The notes under the pieces are model-generated. The model worked only from the letters and a program-made list of their open reading frames with translations. It was not told where the DNA came from and searched no databases. From NCBI RefSeq assembly GCF_900103805.1, contig NZ_FNIB01000003.1, positions 324,987-388,986 of the forward strand: a DNA stretch of 64,000 nucleotides, given 5' to 3'. This document shows, one piece after another, positions 8,868 to 17,324 of this stretch; the first letter of the stretch is position 1; every line of letters begins with the position of its first letter. The position numbers and the translations under genes were made by a program. This DNA is from Cryobacterium flavum (GTDB lineage: Bacteria; Actinomycetota; Actinomycetes; Actinomycetales; Microbacteriaceae).

Positions 8868-9676
8868 TCCGAGGTTCGCTGCGCGCCCTGCCCGCCTGGG
8901 CGACCGGCCTGATCGGCGGCGCGATCGTCATCGCCCTGTGGTGGCTGGGCGCGGTCACGGTTTTCGCCGAGGTTGGTTCCATGCCCGGAGGCGCGGTGCC
9001 CACCCCGTTGGACGTGGTCGTGCAGCTCGTCAGCGACGGCCCGGCGTTCTACCTGTCCCACGTCAGTGTCACCGTGCTCGAAGCGCTGATCGGCTTTGCC
9101 TGGGGCAACGGACTAGCCCTGGCCCTCGCCGCCCTCGTGCTGCTGCTGCCGCGCATCGAGAAGATCGCGATGCAGATCGCCGTGATCACCTATTGCATTC
9201 CCATCGTCGCCATTGGCCCGATCGCCTACATCGTGATCGGGGCACCGAGCGCGGGCGATCCGGCCGGTACAGCCGTCTTTCTCGCCGCGATGTCGGTGTT
9301 CTTTACGACCGTCATCGGCTCACTGGTCGGTCTCAAGGCAGCGGATGCCGCCAGCCTCGACCTCATCACCGTCTACGGCGGCAGCAAGTTCACCCAGCTT
9401 CGCAAGGTGCGCCTGATCGCCGGACTGCCGAGCGTGCTGACCGCGCTGCAGATCGCCGCACCGGCGGCGTTCATCGGAGCCATCCTGGGCGAGTACCTCG
9501 GCGGTGTCAGCCGCGGGCTGGGAATCGCCATGCTCGTGGCCGGTTCAACGGCCAACGTCGACCGGGTCTGGAGCCTCGCGCTCGTCGCCGGGGTCACGGC
9601 GGGTCTCGGCTACGCGATCTTTGCCGTCATCCTGCGTTTCGCCACCCCGTGGACGACCGGGCGGAGCAGCCGATGA
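8864..9676 (+). CDS. ABC transporter permease (first of two)
   Basis: Membrane-spanning subunit of the importer, 270 aa with about six hydrophobic segments. An EAA-type cytoplasmic loop near residues 160-195 ([20 protein letters not shown]) docks on the ATPase. It begins at a GTG overlapping the ATPase stop and ends in an ATGA overlap with the second permease. It belongs to the BPD-transporter inner-membrane family. SsuC-type systems usually use one permease as a homodimer. Here two diverged copies are encoded, so the channel is probably a heterodimer. Confidence 0.9.
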   Translation: MIRGSLRALPAWATGLIGGAIVIALWWLGAVTVFAEVGSMPGGAVPTPLDVVVQLVSDGPAFYLSHVSVTVLEALIGFAWGNGLALALAALVLLLPRIEKIAMQIAVITYCIPIVAIGPIAYIVIGAPSAGDPAGTAVFLAAMSVFFTTVIGSLVGLKAADAASLDLITVYGGSKFTQLRKVRLIAGLPSVLTALQIAAPAAFIGAILGEYLGGVSRGLGIAMLVAGSTANVDRVWSLALVAGVTAGLGYAIFAVILRFATPWTTGRSSR

Positions 9677-10482
9677 GTTTTGCACGCGTGGCGCTCCTGA
9701 CGGTGGCGCGCGGCCTGCTGACCGGGCTTATCACCCTCGTTCTCGTACTCGTCGCGTGGCAGGGCCTGCTCCTGCTGCTGGACGTGTCGCCGTTTTTGGC
9801 CAAGGGACCCCTCGACGTCTGGAAGTGGCTCGCCACCGTTCCCGAAGCCGCCGACAATCGGGCCATGGTCCTCGGCAACCTCGTCGTGACCCTGAGTGAC
9901 GCATTTCTCGGATTCGTCGCCGGACTCACCTGTGCCCTGCTGCTGGCCGTGATCTTCACCCTGTCCCGGGGCATCGAGCACGCCCTCATGCCGATCGCCC
10001 TGCTGCTGCGCTCGGTGCCACTCGTGGCACTCGTGCCCATCATCAGCCTCATCACGGGGCGCGGACTCACCACCGCCGTGGTCATGGGCGCCATCGTGGT
10101 GCTGTTCCCGGCACTCGTGAACATCGCCTTCGGGCTGCGCTCCTCGTCACCCCAGATCAGCGACGTGATCACCGTCTACGGTGGCAGCGCCTTCACGACG
10201 CTGCGCAAGGTGGCCCTGCCGAGCTCCCTGCCCTCGTTCTTCGCCGCGGTGAAGATCTCGGTGCCCGGCGCCATCACCGGAGCGTTGCTGGCCGAGTGGC
10301 TCACGACCGGCCAGGGCCTCGGCAACTCGATTGTCGCCGCCGTCGCCAAGGTGCAGAACTCGGAGGTGTGGGCATCCGTCGTGGTGATCACCATCGTGTC
10401 CCTCACGCTCTACGGCCTGGCGCAGGTCGTGGAAAACCTGGTGCTGCGCCGCATGAGCATGGATCAGAGCATCACGAGCTGA
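9673..10482 (+). CDS. ABC transporter permease (second of two)
   Basis: Second membrane subunit of the importer, 269 aa, starting at the ATG at 9673 within the ATGA overlap with its neighbour. An N-terminal membrane helix, a periplasmic segment and about five further helices are visible. The EAA loop reads ISDVITVYGGSAFTTLRKVALPS, clearly related to the loop of the first permease. The gene ends 20 nt before the convergent App1-type gene. The substrate of the system is not identified. Confidence 0.9.
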   Translation: MSFARVALLTVARGLLTGLITLVLVLVAWQGLLLLLDVSPFLAKGPLDVWKWLATVPEAADNRAMVLGNLVVTLSDAFLGFVAGLTCALLLAVIFTLSRGIEHALMPIALLLRSVPLVALVPIISLITGRGLTTAVVMGAIVVLFPALVNIAFGLRSSSPQISDVITVYGGSAFTTLRKVALPSSLPSFFAAVKISVPGAITGALLAEWLTTGQGLGNSIVAAVAKVQNSEVWASVVVITIVSLTLYGLAQVVENLVLRRMSMDQSITS

Positions 10483-10502
10483 CCGGGCGCCCATCAGCCG
10501 GG

Positions 10503-11576
10503 CTAGAGCAGGCCGTGCGCGACGAGCTGGTTGGCGAGGCTGGAGCCGTCCGGCCCGTAGACCCACGGGGCCTCGGGGCTGCCGTCGATCAGCACGGCGT
10601 CGCGCGAGCGCCCGCCGGCCAGCACCGCCTCGCTCGGGGACAGCTGACGGATGGCCACGGCCGCGACGCTGCCCGGATAGTCGCGTTGAAAGTCGCTGTA
10701 AATGGCTTCGTCGTGCTGGCCGTCGTCGCCGATCAGAATCCAGCGCATGTCGGGAAACTGTTCGGCGAGGCGGCGCAGGTTGTCCCGCTTATGTGCGCTG
10801 CCGCTGCGGAACCAGCGGTCGTGCGTCGGTCCCCAGTCGGTCAGCAGCAGTGCCCCGGCCGGATACAGGTTGCGGGAGAGAAAACGCGACAGGGTCGGTG
10901 CTACGTTCCAGGCACCGGTGGAGAGATAGATGACCGGGGCGCCGGGCGTGAACGACGCCAGGCGTTCCAGGAACACGGCCATCCCCGGGGTCGGAACCCG
11001 GGCATGCTCGTCGAGCACGAACGTGTTCCAGGCGGCCAGCAACGGGCGGGGAAGCGTGGTGACCATCACCGTGTCGTCGACATCGGAGACGACGCCGTAG
11101 CCGACTGTGGGGGCCACGATGAAGAGTGGCGCTTCGGCCACGGCGGAGAACTCGGTGTGTAGCCGGGCCACGTGCCAGCCGGCAGGCAGGGATACCGGTA
11201 CGACGGTGTCGACGACGCCGCCGCGATCCGCCTGCACCCGATGCGTCTGGCCGTCGATCTCAATCGTGACGGTGACGTCGTTGACCGGCACGCTCGTGAA
11301 GCTGCGCCAGCCTCGAATACCGGCGTCGCGGCCATCCGCTCGGGGGCGCTTGGTACGCTTCGCCGGCTTTTCCGGCTTGGCCAGAAGTACCCGGCAGAGG
11401 ATGCGAACCCAGGCGGTCGAGCCGTAGCCGGTGTAGGGGATGACGGTGGGCTGGTAGCCGCGGCGACGAGCGGAATGCTCCCGACGGTCGTGCAGCCAGT
11501 CTTCGATACGGGCCGCACGGTGCATGATTCGCTCGGGACTTGGCGCACTCGGCGTGGCGTCTAGGGACTCTGGCAC
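10503..11576 (-). CDS. App1-family phosphatase (DUF2183, phosphatidate phosphatase-like)
   Basis: Predicted HAD-like phosphatase related to the catalytic domain of yeast App1, a phosphatidate phosphatase. The key DxDxT motif appears as SDVDDTVMVT in the middle of the 357-aa protein. It is followed by VIYLSTGAWN and ILIGDDGQHDEAIY, the other HAD motifs. The N-terminus is basic (RIEDWLHDRREHSARRRGY). The GTG start is supported by a -10-like CAGAAT (complement of 11583-11588) 6 nt upstream. It is divergent from a TetR regulator. Whether the substrate is a lipid or a pyrophosphate cannot be told from sequence. Confidence 0.85.
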   Translation of the reverse strand: MPESLDATPSAPSPERIMHRAARIEDWLHDRREHSARRRGYQPTVIPYTGYGSTAWVRILCRVLLAKPEKPAKRTKRPRADGRDAGIRGWRSFTSVPVNDVTVTIEIDGQTHRVQADRGGVVDTVVPVSLPAGWHVARLHTEFSAVAEAPLFIVAPTVGYGVVSDVDDTVMVTTLPRPLLAAWNTFVLDEHARVPTPGMAVFLERLASFTPGAPVIYLSTGAWNVAPTLSRFLSRNLYPAGALLLTDWGPTHDRWFRSGSAHKRDNLRRLAEQFPDMRWILIGDDGQHDEAIYSDFQRDYPGSVAAVAIRQLSPSEAVLAGGRSRDAVLIDGSPEAPWVYGPDGSSLANQLVAHGLL

Positions 11577-11673
11577 CCTCTCATTCTGCCATATTTGCTG
11601 TGCATCCCCCGATCAACCCTGTGGAAAAGGGGTTTTACCCCGTAGTATGGTGACTTATCTTCAAGGGGGATAA

Positions 11674-12351
11674 ATGTCACTTGGTGGCCTATTGGGTGAA
11701 GAGACCGGTGCAGCACTTCAGCAAGTGCGCACCGAGCCGATTCAGCAGCGCAGCGCTGCACGTCTGTCCGGTTTGCTCGATGCGGCCGCCGCCGTTGTGG
11801 ACGAGGTCGGTTTCGACCGCATCACGACCGCGATGATCGCGGAACGCGCCGGTGCATCCATCGGAACGGTGTATCGCTACTACCCGGATCGGGTTGCTGT
11901 ACTGCACGCCCTGCACGAGCGTGCCGTGGTGCGCTTTCGGCAGCGCGTGGTCGATGAGCTCGGCGCTAGCACCCTCACCTCCTGGTGGGACGCGGTGGAC
12001 TGCGTCGTGACGGCTTTTGTCGGCCTGTACCGCTCCGAACCAGGCTTTCGTATCGTGAACTTCGACGACCGCGACGCCGCTCCCGCCGCCGACGCGGTAG
12101 CGGATGCCGACTTCTTCGCCCGCCGCCTGGCTGACGTGCTCGTCAACGAGTTCGATCTGCCGGCCGGCGAGGCCCTGATTTTTCGACTCGAAGTCGCCGT
12201 CGAGATGGCCGACGCGCTGCTCGCCCGCGCCTTCCACACCGATCCGCTCGGTGACGAGCGTTTCATCGCCGAGTGCCGCCTGGTTCTGCGCGACTACCTC
12301 GATCGTTTCTACGGCCCGCAAGCACTGAACCTGCTGGCAACCGCGTCCTAA
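11674..12351 (+). CDS. TetR/AcrR family transcriptional regulator
   Basis: Ligand-responsive DNA-binding repressor type, 225 aa. The N-terminal helix-turn-helix spans about residues 30-75: AAAAVVDEVGFDRITTAMIAERAGASIGTVYRYYPDR. The C-terminal domain is all-helical and specific to its ligand. AAGGGGG lies 5-6 nt before the ATG. It is divergent from the App1-type gene, which is the obvious candidate target with itself. The intergenic GGGGTTTTACCCC (about 11627-11639) is a possible but unproven operator. A strong terminator follows. Confidence 0.9.
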   Translation: MSLGGLLGEETGAALQQVRTEPIQQRSAARLSGLLDAAAAVVDEVGFDRITTAMIAERAGASIGTVYRYYPDRVAVLHALHERAVVRFRQRVVDELGASTLTSWWDAVDCVVTAFVGLYRSEPGFRIVNFDDRDAAPAADAVADADFFARRLADVLVNEFDLPAGEALIFRLEVAVEMADALLARAFHTDPLGDERFIAECRLVLRDYLDRFYGPQALNLLATAS

Positions 12352-12363
12352 CGGGCGTCACAC

Positions 12364-12396
12364 GCCGGGCGACCCACTGGGTCGCCCGGCTTTTTT
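12364..12396 (+). terminator. Intrinsic terminator after the TetR gene
   Basis: A perfect 12-bp GC-rich stem, GCCGGGCGACCC (12364-12375) with GGGTCGCCCGGC (12379-12390), loop ACT, followed by six T residues (12391-12396). This is the clearest intrinsic terminator in the window. Confidence 0.92.
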
Positions 12397-12536
12397 GGGT
12401 TTGTGGGCCTCGCGTGTTCGCTGTTGGATAAATCTTTTGTGAGCCAGCGTTTTGCCTGTCGCTTCGAATAGTGATTGGCTTAGCATCTGGTTTGTGTTGA
12501 CCCGACCTGAACTGATGCGAGGAGCGAGCCACCAGG

Positions 12537-13442
12537 ATGATTGAATTCCACTCGGTGACGAAACGGTTCCCCGACGGCACCCTTGCCGTCGATGATTTCA
12601 GCCTCGTTCTGCCCTCGCACAAGACCACCGTGCTCGTCGGAACGTCCGGGTCGGGAAAAACAACCCTGCTGCGCATGATCAACCGCATGGTTGATCCGAC
12701 CAGCGGGTCGATCGAGATCGACGGGGCCGATATCGGTACCCTCGAGCCGGTCAAGCTGCGGCGCGGCATCGGCTACGTTATGCAGAACTCAGGGCTGCTT
12801 CCCCACCGCAGGGTCATCGACAACGTCGCCACGGTGCCGATGCTGCGCGGAATGGCCAAGAAGAAGGCCCGTGACGAAGCGCTCGCGCTGCTCGACACGG
12901 TGGGACTGGACCGTTTACTCGCCAACCGGTATCCCAGCCAGCTCTCCGGTGGCCAGCAGCAACGCGTCGGCGTGGCGCGCGGCCTCGCCGTCAACCCCAA
13001 TATTCTGCTCATGGACGAGCCATTCGGTGCGGTGGACCCGATCGTGCGCGCCGAACTGCAGCAGGAACTGCTGCGATTGCAACGGGAATTGGGCAAGACC
13101 GTGGTCTTCGTCACCCACGATATTGACGAAGCCTTTCTGCTCGGCGATCAGGTGGTCATTCTGCGCACCGGCGGCAAGGTAGCCCAGGTCGGCTCACCCG
13201 CGGAGATCCTGGCGAACCCCATTGACGAGTTCGTGGCAACGTTTGTCGGCGCCGATCGCGGCAAGCGATCCCTGCACCTCGAGAACCACGGCGATGGCGA
13301 CATCGTGGTTGACGAGACCGGTCGTCTGGCCGGCGTTCTCGTAGGCTCCGGCCCTTCAGCGTCGCCGTCAACTGTCAGCTCAGAGTCAAAGGCCGGCCCT
13401 CGCGGACCGGGTGCTTCGGCGCAGGGTGGGGATTCGCGGTGA
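12537..13442 (+). CDS. Osmoprotectant (glycine betaine/carnitine/choline-type) ABC transporter ATP-binding protein
   Basis: ATPase of an OpuC/ProU-type compatible-solute importer, 301 aa. Walker A GTSGSGKTT, Q-loop VMQNSGLLPH, signature LSGGQQQRV, Walker B ILLMDEPFGAVD and the switch His in VTHDIDEAF are present. The C-terminal region after the ABC domain is only about 60 residues, Ser/Pro/Gly-rich, with no recognisable CBS pair. Osmotic gating by tandem CBS domains, known for OpuA/OpuC-type ATPases, is therefore not apparent. GAGGAG precedes the ATG. The stop overlaps the GTG of the permease gene. Confidence 0.9.
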   Translation: MIEFHSVTKRFPDGTLAVDDFSLVLPSHKTTVLVGTSGSGKTTLLRMINRMVDPTSGSIEIDGADIGTLEPVKLRRGIGYVMQNSGLLPHRRVIDNVATVPMLRGMAKKKARDEALALLDTVGLDRLLANRYPSQLSGGQQQRVGVARGLAVNPNILLMDEPFGAVDPIVRAELQQELLRLQRELGKTVVFVTHDIDEAFLLGDQVVILRTGGKVAQVGSPAEILANPIDEFVATFVGADRGKRSLHLENHGDGDIVVDETGRLAGVLVGSGPSASPSTVSSESKAGPRGPGASAQGGDSR

Positions 13443-14128
13443 CCTGGATCTGGTCGAATCTGGACCTCATTTGGGATCGCACGTTCGATCACCTCATCCT
13501 CAGCGTGCCCTCGATCATTCTCAGTTTCCTCATCGCCCTCCCGTTCGGTTGGCTGGCTCACCGGTATCGGGCGAGCCGGGCGGTGATCCTCACCACGGTC
13601 GGAGTGCTCTACGCAATTCCGTCGCTGCCGCTGTTCATCGTGCTGCCCTTTATCGTGGGTACCAGCATCCGCTCGCCGTTGAACCTCATCATCGCGCTGA
13701 CCCTCTACGGGGTGGCTCTGATGGTGCGGGTGGTAGCGGATGGTCTCGGTTCCGTCGACCGCGACGTGCAGCAGTCCGCGACCGCCGTCGGCTTTTCCGG
13801 CTGGACGTCTTTTTGGCAGGTTGAGCTGCCGCTGGCCGGCCCCGTGCTGCTGGCCGGGCTGCGCGTCGTAGCGGTCAGCACGGTGAGCCTGGCCACGGTC
13901 GGCGCCGTGATCGGCGCCCAGAGCCTCGGCAGCCTGTTCACCGACGGGTTTCAACGGGGAATCCAGGCGGAGATCATCGCGGGTATCCTTGCCACCGTGC
14001 TGCTGGCCCTGGCCCTCGACGCCGTGCTCGTTCTGATCGGGCGACTGCTGATGCCGTGGACCAGGCGCAGCGCGATCGGCGTCGTCGCTCGACCCGGTGC
14101 TGTCGCGCGACAGGAGGTCACCACGTGA
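13439..14128 (+). CDS. Osmoprotectant ABC transporter permease (OpuCB-like)
   Basis: Membrane subunit of the compatible-solute importer, 229 aa, starting at a GTG that overlaps the ATPase stop. It opens with a hydrophilic stretch (MTWIWSNLDLIWDRTFDHLI), then five to six membrane helices typical of OpuCB/OpuCD. An EAA-like loop reads DVQQSATAVGFSGWTSFWQVELP. The stop overlaps the GTG of the second permease. With the other three genes it forms a complete heterodimeric-permease importer. Confidence 0.9.
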   Translation: MTWIWSNLDLIWDRTFDHLILSVPSIILSFLIALPFGWLAHRYRASRAVILTTVGVLYAIPSLPLFIVLPFIVGTSIRSPLNLIIALTLYGVALMVRVVADGLGSVDRDVQQSATAVGFSGWTSFWQVELPLAGPVLLAGLRVVAVSTVSLATVGAVIGAQSLGSLFTDGFQRGIQAEIIAGILATVLLALALDAVLVLIGRLLMPWTRRSAIGVVARPGAVARQEVTT

Positions 14129-14880
14129 GCTTTCTGACCGAAACCCTGGCCTGGCTGGTCGATCCCGCAAACTGGGTCGGCGCCGGCGGGATTCCTACCC
14201 GCCTCGCCCAGCACCTGCTGTTCACGCTCGTGACCCTGCTCGTCGCCGCGCTGATTGCCGTACCGACCGGCTTTTTGATCGGCCATACCGGTCGCGGCCG
14301 CGGACTGGCCGTGGCACTGTCGGGCGCATTCAGAGCCATTCCTACCCTGGGCCTGCTCACCCTGGTGGCCCTCTGGGTGGGCATCGGCCTGAACGCCCCG
14401 TACGTGGCCTTGACCGTGCTTGCCATCCCGCCCATTCTTGCTGGTGCATATACCGGTTTCGAGGCAATTGATCGCAAGATCATCGATGCCGCACGGGCCG
14501 TGGGCATGTCCGAGGCCCAGATCGTGCTGAAGGTCGAGCTGCCGCTCGGGCTGCCCCTGCTCATCGGAGGGCTTCGCTCGGCAACCCTGCAGGTGGTGGC
14601 CACGGCTACTCTGGCCGCCTACATCGCTAATTTCGGCCTCGGTCGGTACCTCTTTGAGGGACTGCGAATTCGCGACTACGGCGAGATGCTCGGCGGTTCG
14701 ATCCTGGTGATCTTGTTGGCGATCGTGCTGGAGGGCGTGTTCGCCCTCGTGCAAAAATTGGTTGTTCCCCGCGGCGTCACAGCGGGACTCCCCATAGATA
14801 TCCGTGACGGGTCATCCCGATCCCGCCCGGTGATGGAATCCACCATCGAGGAAGGAAACAGTCATGTTCACAGCGAATAG
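14125..14880 (+). CDS. Osmoprotectant ABC transporter permease (OpuCD-like)
   Basis: Second membrane subunit, 251 aa from the GTG at 14125, preceded by AGGAGG and overlapping the previous stop. Hydrophobic helices alternate with the docking loop DAARAVGMSEAQIVLKVELP, which is very close to the loop of its partner. The 3' end overlaps the start of the binding-protein gene by 17 nt, indicating tight coupling. A longer in-frame version starting inside the previous gene is rejected because the ribosome site and overlap fit the GTG. Confidence 0.9.
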   Translation: MSFLTETLAWLVDPANWVGAGGIPTRLAQHLLFTLVTLLVAALIAVPTGFLIGHTGRGRGLAVALSGAFRAIPTLGLLTLVALWVGIGLNAPYVALTVLAIPPILAGAYTGFEAIDRKIIDAARAVGMSEAQIVLKVELPLGLPLLIGGLRSATLQVVATATLAAYIANFGLGRYLFEGLRIRDYGEMLGGSILVILLAIVLEGVFALVQKLVVPRGVTAGLPIDIRDGSSRSRPVMESTIEEGNSHVHSE

Positions 14881-15787
14881 AGGCCGGCTCACGCTCATCG
14901 GCGTGGTCGCGGTTGGGGCCGTCGTAGCCCTTGCAGGGTGTGCGTCGGGGGACCCCCTGGCGGAACCATCGAGTAGCGCCGGCGGCTCCACCATCGTGGT
15001 CGGCTCGCAGGCGTACTACTCCAACGAGATCATCGCCGAGATCTACTCCCAGGCGCTCGAGGCCGGCGGTTTCACCGTTGACCGACAGTTCCAGATCGGC
15101 CAGCGCGAGGTCTACCTGCCCGATATCGAGGCCGGCAAGATCGACGTGTTCCCCGAGTACACCGGCAGCTTGCTGCAGGCCCTCGACAAGGCCGCCGTCG
15201 GCGGCACCAGCGACGCGACCTACGCTGAGCTCCAGACCGCCTTGCCCGACGACCTGCGGGTTCTCGACCAGGCCGATGCCTCAGACCAGAACTCCTGGAC
15301 GGTCACCGCCGACTTCGCGAGCAAGTACGACCTCACCGATATCGCTTCCCTGACCAACGTCACCGAACCGATCACCGTCGGCGGCAACTCGGAGCTCGAG
15401 ACCCGGCCGTACGGGCCGACTGCACTGAAGGACAAGTACGGCATCAGCATCGCGGGGTTCGTACCGGTCGAGGACAGCGGCGGACCGCTGACCGTCAAGG
15501 CCCTGGTCGACGGTGATATCCAGCTCGCCAACATTTACACGGCCGACCCGAACATCAAGACCAACAACCTGGTCGCCCTCTCCGACCCCGACGGACTGTT
15601 CTTCCCGGACAACGTCGTGCCGGTCGTCTCCCAGAAGATCGACGACAGTGCGGCAGCGATCCTCAACAAGGTCAGTGCCGCGCTGACGGCAGACACCCTC
15701 GTTGACCTGAACGCCCAGAGCAAGAACGACCAGCTCTCGGCGGACAAGATCGCGACGGCCTGGCTGACCAAGGCAAAGCTGATCTAG
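14864..15787 (+). CDS. Osmoprotectant-binding lipoprotein (OpuCC/OsmF/ProX-like)
   Basis: Binding protein for quaternary-amine compatible solutes, 307 aa. A signal peptide ends in the lipobox LAGC (Cys near residue 26). The mature domain matches the OpuAC/OsmF family: VVGSQAYYSNEIIAEIYSQALE, EVYLPDIEAGKIDVFPEYTGSLLQ and PYGPTALKDKYGI. It closes the four-gene importer operon. Glycine betaine, choline or carnitine are plausible ligands. The 3' end is 11 nt from the convergent M56 gene, with no clear terminator between them. Confidence 0.9.
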   Translation: MFTANRGRLTLIGVVAVGAVVALAGCASGDPLAEPSSSAGGSTIVVGSQAYYSNEIIAEIYSQALEAGGFTVDRQFQIGQREVYLPDIEAGKIDVFPEYTGSLLQALDKAAVGGTSDATYAELQTALPDDLRVLDQADASDQNSWTVTADFASKYDLTDIASLTNVTEPITVGGNSELETRPYGPTALKDKYGISIAGFVPVEDSGGPLTVKALVDGDIQLANIYTADPNIKTNNLVALSDPDGLFFPDNVVPVVSQKIDDSAAAILNKVSAALTADTLVDLNAQSKNDQLSADKIATAWLTKAKLI

Positions 15788-15798
15788 TTGCGGCAGTT

Positions 15799-16788
15799 CT
15801 AGGCACCGAACAGGATGAGCGCCGGCCCGACCAGGAGCACCGCCGACACGGTGAGTGCTCCGGCCGTGGCCGTGTAGTGCAGCGGCACGGTTGGATTAAC
15901 CAGCCGCGCCACTCGCGGCAGGATCTGGTGCGCCGGGTGCTCGGGTTCTACCGCGAGTTCCAGGTTACGGTCTGAAGCGGATGCGGCGGCTTGCGCCGCA
16001 GCATCCGCTTCTTTGTCTGGTGGGGGAGTAGCGCCGGCCAGGGTGAAACCGACGAGAGCGATCGCACGGGCCAGGGTCTGGTCGTCAACGATGCGGCGGG
16101 CATGATCGTCGGCGAGCATCTCGACCAGCAGGGCGACGGCGTTTTCGGCGCGGTTGGCGATGGGGAACCACGGCAGCGCGCTGTGCCAGCTTTTGAAAGC
16201 GAGCAAGACCAGGTGGTGCTGCTGTACGAGGTGCGCCTGCTCGTGCGCGATCACGGCACGCACCTGGTCGGCGTCGAGCAGCCGGAGCAGGCCATTGGAG
16301 AGTACCGTCGCCGAGTGCCCGGCCCCGGGCAGGCAGTAGGCGACTGGCGCCGGATGGTCGATGACCCGCATGCCAGGCTGACCGTGCAGGGGATCGCTGA
16401 GCAGGGCAATGAGGGTGTGGTGATGTCGGCGCTGCCGCTCGGCGCGGACGAACGTCGCGAGCAGGTTGAGCAGGAGGTGGCCACCGAGCAGAATGGCCGC
16501 GCCGATGGCGAGCATGTGGGTGAAGCTCGTTCCATCGGGAAGCGTGCCGGCCGTGAGGTTGCCGCCGAGTGCGACCAGACTCTGGGCAAGGGTGGTGCCG
16601 AATGGGGTCAGGCCGTAGAGCAGCAGTGACCCGATCATGGACATGCCGCCGGACAACGCGATGGCCTGCCAGAGCACCAGTGCCACGCCGGGGGAGCGCG
16701 CGGGCCAGCGCGACCGCCCCAGCAGGAGCGGAACGGGCCCGGCCAGCAGCACGGCGATGGTACCCAGGAGCAGGGCGGCGATGGTCAC
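15799..16788 (-). CDS. M56-family membrane metallopeptidase (BlaR1/MecR1-like, no sensor domain)
   Basis: Predicted membrane zinc protease of the BlaR1 type, 329 aa, starting at a GTG. Three or four membrane helices surround the HExxH motif (VIAHEQAHLVQQHH), and a further helix is near the C-terminus. The extracellular penicillin-binding sensor domain of staphylococcal BlaR1 is absent, so it cannot sense beta-lactams in that way. It lies 44 nt downstream of a BlaI-type repressor on the same strand. By analogy with BlaR1 or mycobacterial Rv1845c it may control cleavage of that repressor. The signal it senses is unknown. Confidence 0.88.
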   Translation of the reverse strand: MTIAALLLGTIAVLLAGPVPLLLGRSRWPARSPGVALVLWQAIALSGGMSMIGSLLLYGLTPFGTTLAQSLVALGGNLTAGTLPDGTSFTHMLAIGAAILLGGHLLLNLLATFVRAERQRRHHHTLIALLSDPLHGQPGMRVIDHPAPVAYCLPGAGHSATVLSNGLLRLLDADQVRAVIAHEQAHLVQQHHLVLLAFKSWHSALPWFPIANRAENAVALLVEMLADDHARRIVDDQTLARAIALVGFTLAGATPPPDKEADAAAQAAASASDRNLELAVEPEHPAHQILPRVARLVNPTVPLHYTATAGALTVSAVLLVGPALILFGA

Positions 16789-16832
16789 GCGCGTGGTCGG
16801 GTGGTCAGGGACGCAGCGTCAGGCACGCAGTG

Positions 16833-17219
16833 TCAGGCATTGTCGGACGGCGCAACGCCGAGGAGGTGCCGCAGGGTCTCAGCTTCCTGCGGCGAAACGG
16901 AGCCGATGAACCGGGCCAGGGCTGCCTGGCGATCGGGCACCTGCCCGAGCACCTCGTGCATGAGGCCAGCGGTGTGTTCGGCGCGGGTCATCACGGCGGA
17001 ATAGGCGTGCGGACGCACGCTGCGATCGCGCGTGACGAATGCCTTCGTTTCCAGCCGGGACAACACCGTCAAAACGGTCGTCGTCGCCAGCGGCTTGCCC
17101 GGCGTGGCTGAAACTGCGGGCCGCAGCAGAGCATCCTTGAGTTCGTTCGCTGTCAACGGTGCCGTGGAGTCCCACAGGATATCCATCATTAACCGTTCGA
17201 GCACACCCAAATTTCCCAT
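16833..17219 (-). CDS. BlaI/MecI/CopY-family transcriptional repressor
   Basis: Winged-helix repressor of 128 aa. The N-terminus MGNLGVLERLMMDILW and the segment TTTVLTVLSRLETKAFVTRD are typical of BlaI/MecI. These repressors dimerise through a C-terminal helix and are inactivated by proteolysis between the two domains. The gene is divergent from cydA with 105 bp between start codons. That gap contains two 17-bp palindromes. TAATAT 7 nt before the ATG suggests a leaderless mRNA. The pair with the M56 gene resembles mycobacterial Rv1846c-Rv1845c. Confidence 0.92.
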   Translation of the reverse strand: MGNLGVLERLMMDILWDSTAPLTANELKDALLRPAVSATPGKPLATTTVLTVLSRLETKAFVTRDRSVRPHAYSAVMTRAEHTAGLMHEVLGQVPDRQAALARFIGSVSPQEAETLRHLLGVAPSDNA

Positions 17220-17226
17220 GTGGTTA

Positions 17227-17232
17227 ATATTA
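17227..17232 (-). promoter_or_regulatory. -10 box of the BlaI-type repressor gene
   Basis: TAATAT on the minus strand (complement of 17227-17232) ends 7 nt before the repressor ATG at 17219. A 17-bp spacer would place the -35 at about 17250-17255, inside operator 1, which fits autorepression. Confidence 0.5.
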
Positions 17233-17249
17233 CGTCGCGAAACTGTGAT

Positions 17250-17266
17250 TTCTACACAGTGTAGAA
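17250..17266. promoter_or_regulatory. Operator-like palindrome 1 (BlaI-type)
   Basis: TTCTACACAGTGTAGAA has two exact 8-bp half sites around one base. It contains the CTAC...GTAG core seen in BlaI/MecI/CopY-type operators (family core TACAnnTGTA). It lies in the shared promoter region of the repressor gene and cydA. Confidence 0.75.
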
Positions 17267-17274
17267 GAGTAATC

Positions 17275-17291
17275 TTCTACGTAGCGTAGAA
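17275..17291. promoter_or_regulatory. Operator-like palindrome 2 (BlaI-type)
   Basis: TTCTACGTAGCGTAGAA has exact 7-bp half sites TTCTACG/CGTAGAA around three bases. Its centre is 25 bp from that of operator 1 and the outer six bases are identical. The tandem arrangement, nearer to cydA, suggests that one repressor controls both directions. Confidence 0.75.
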
Positions 17292-17324
17292 AAACGGACG
17301 CTGCACAATAATGCTGGAGGGCAT

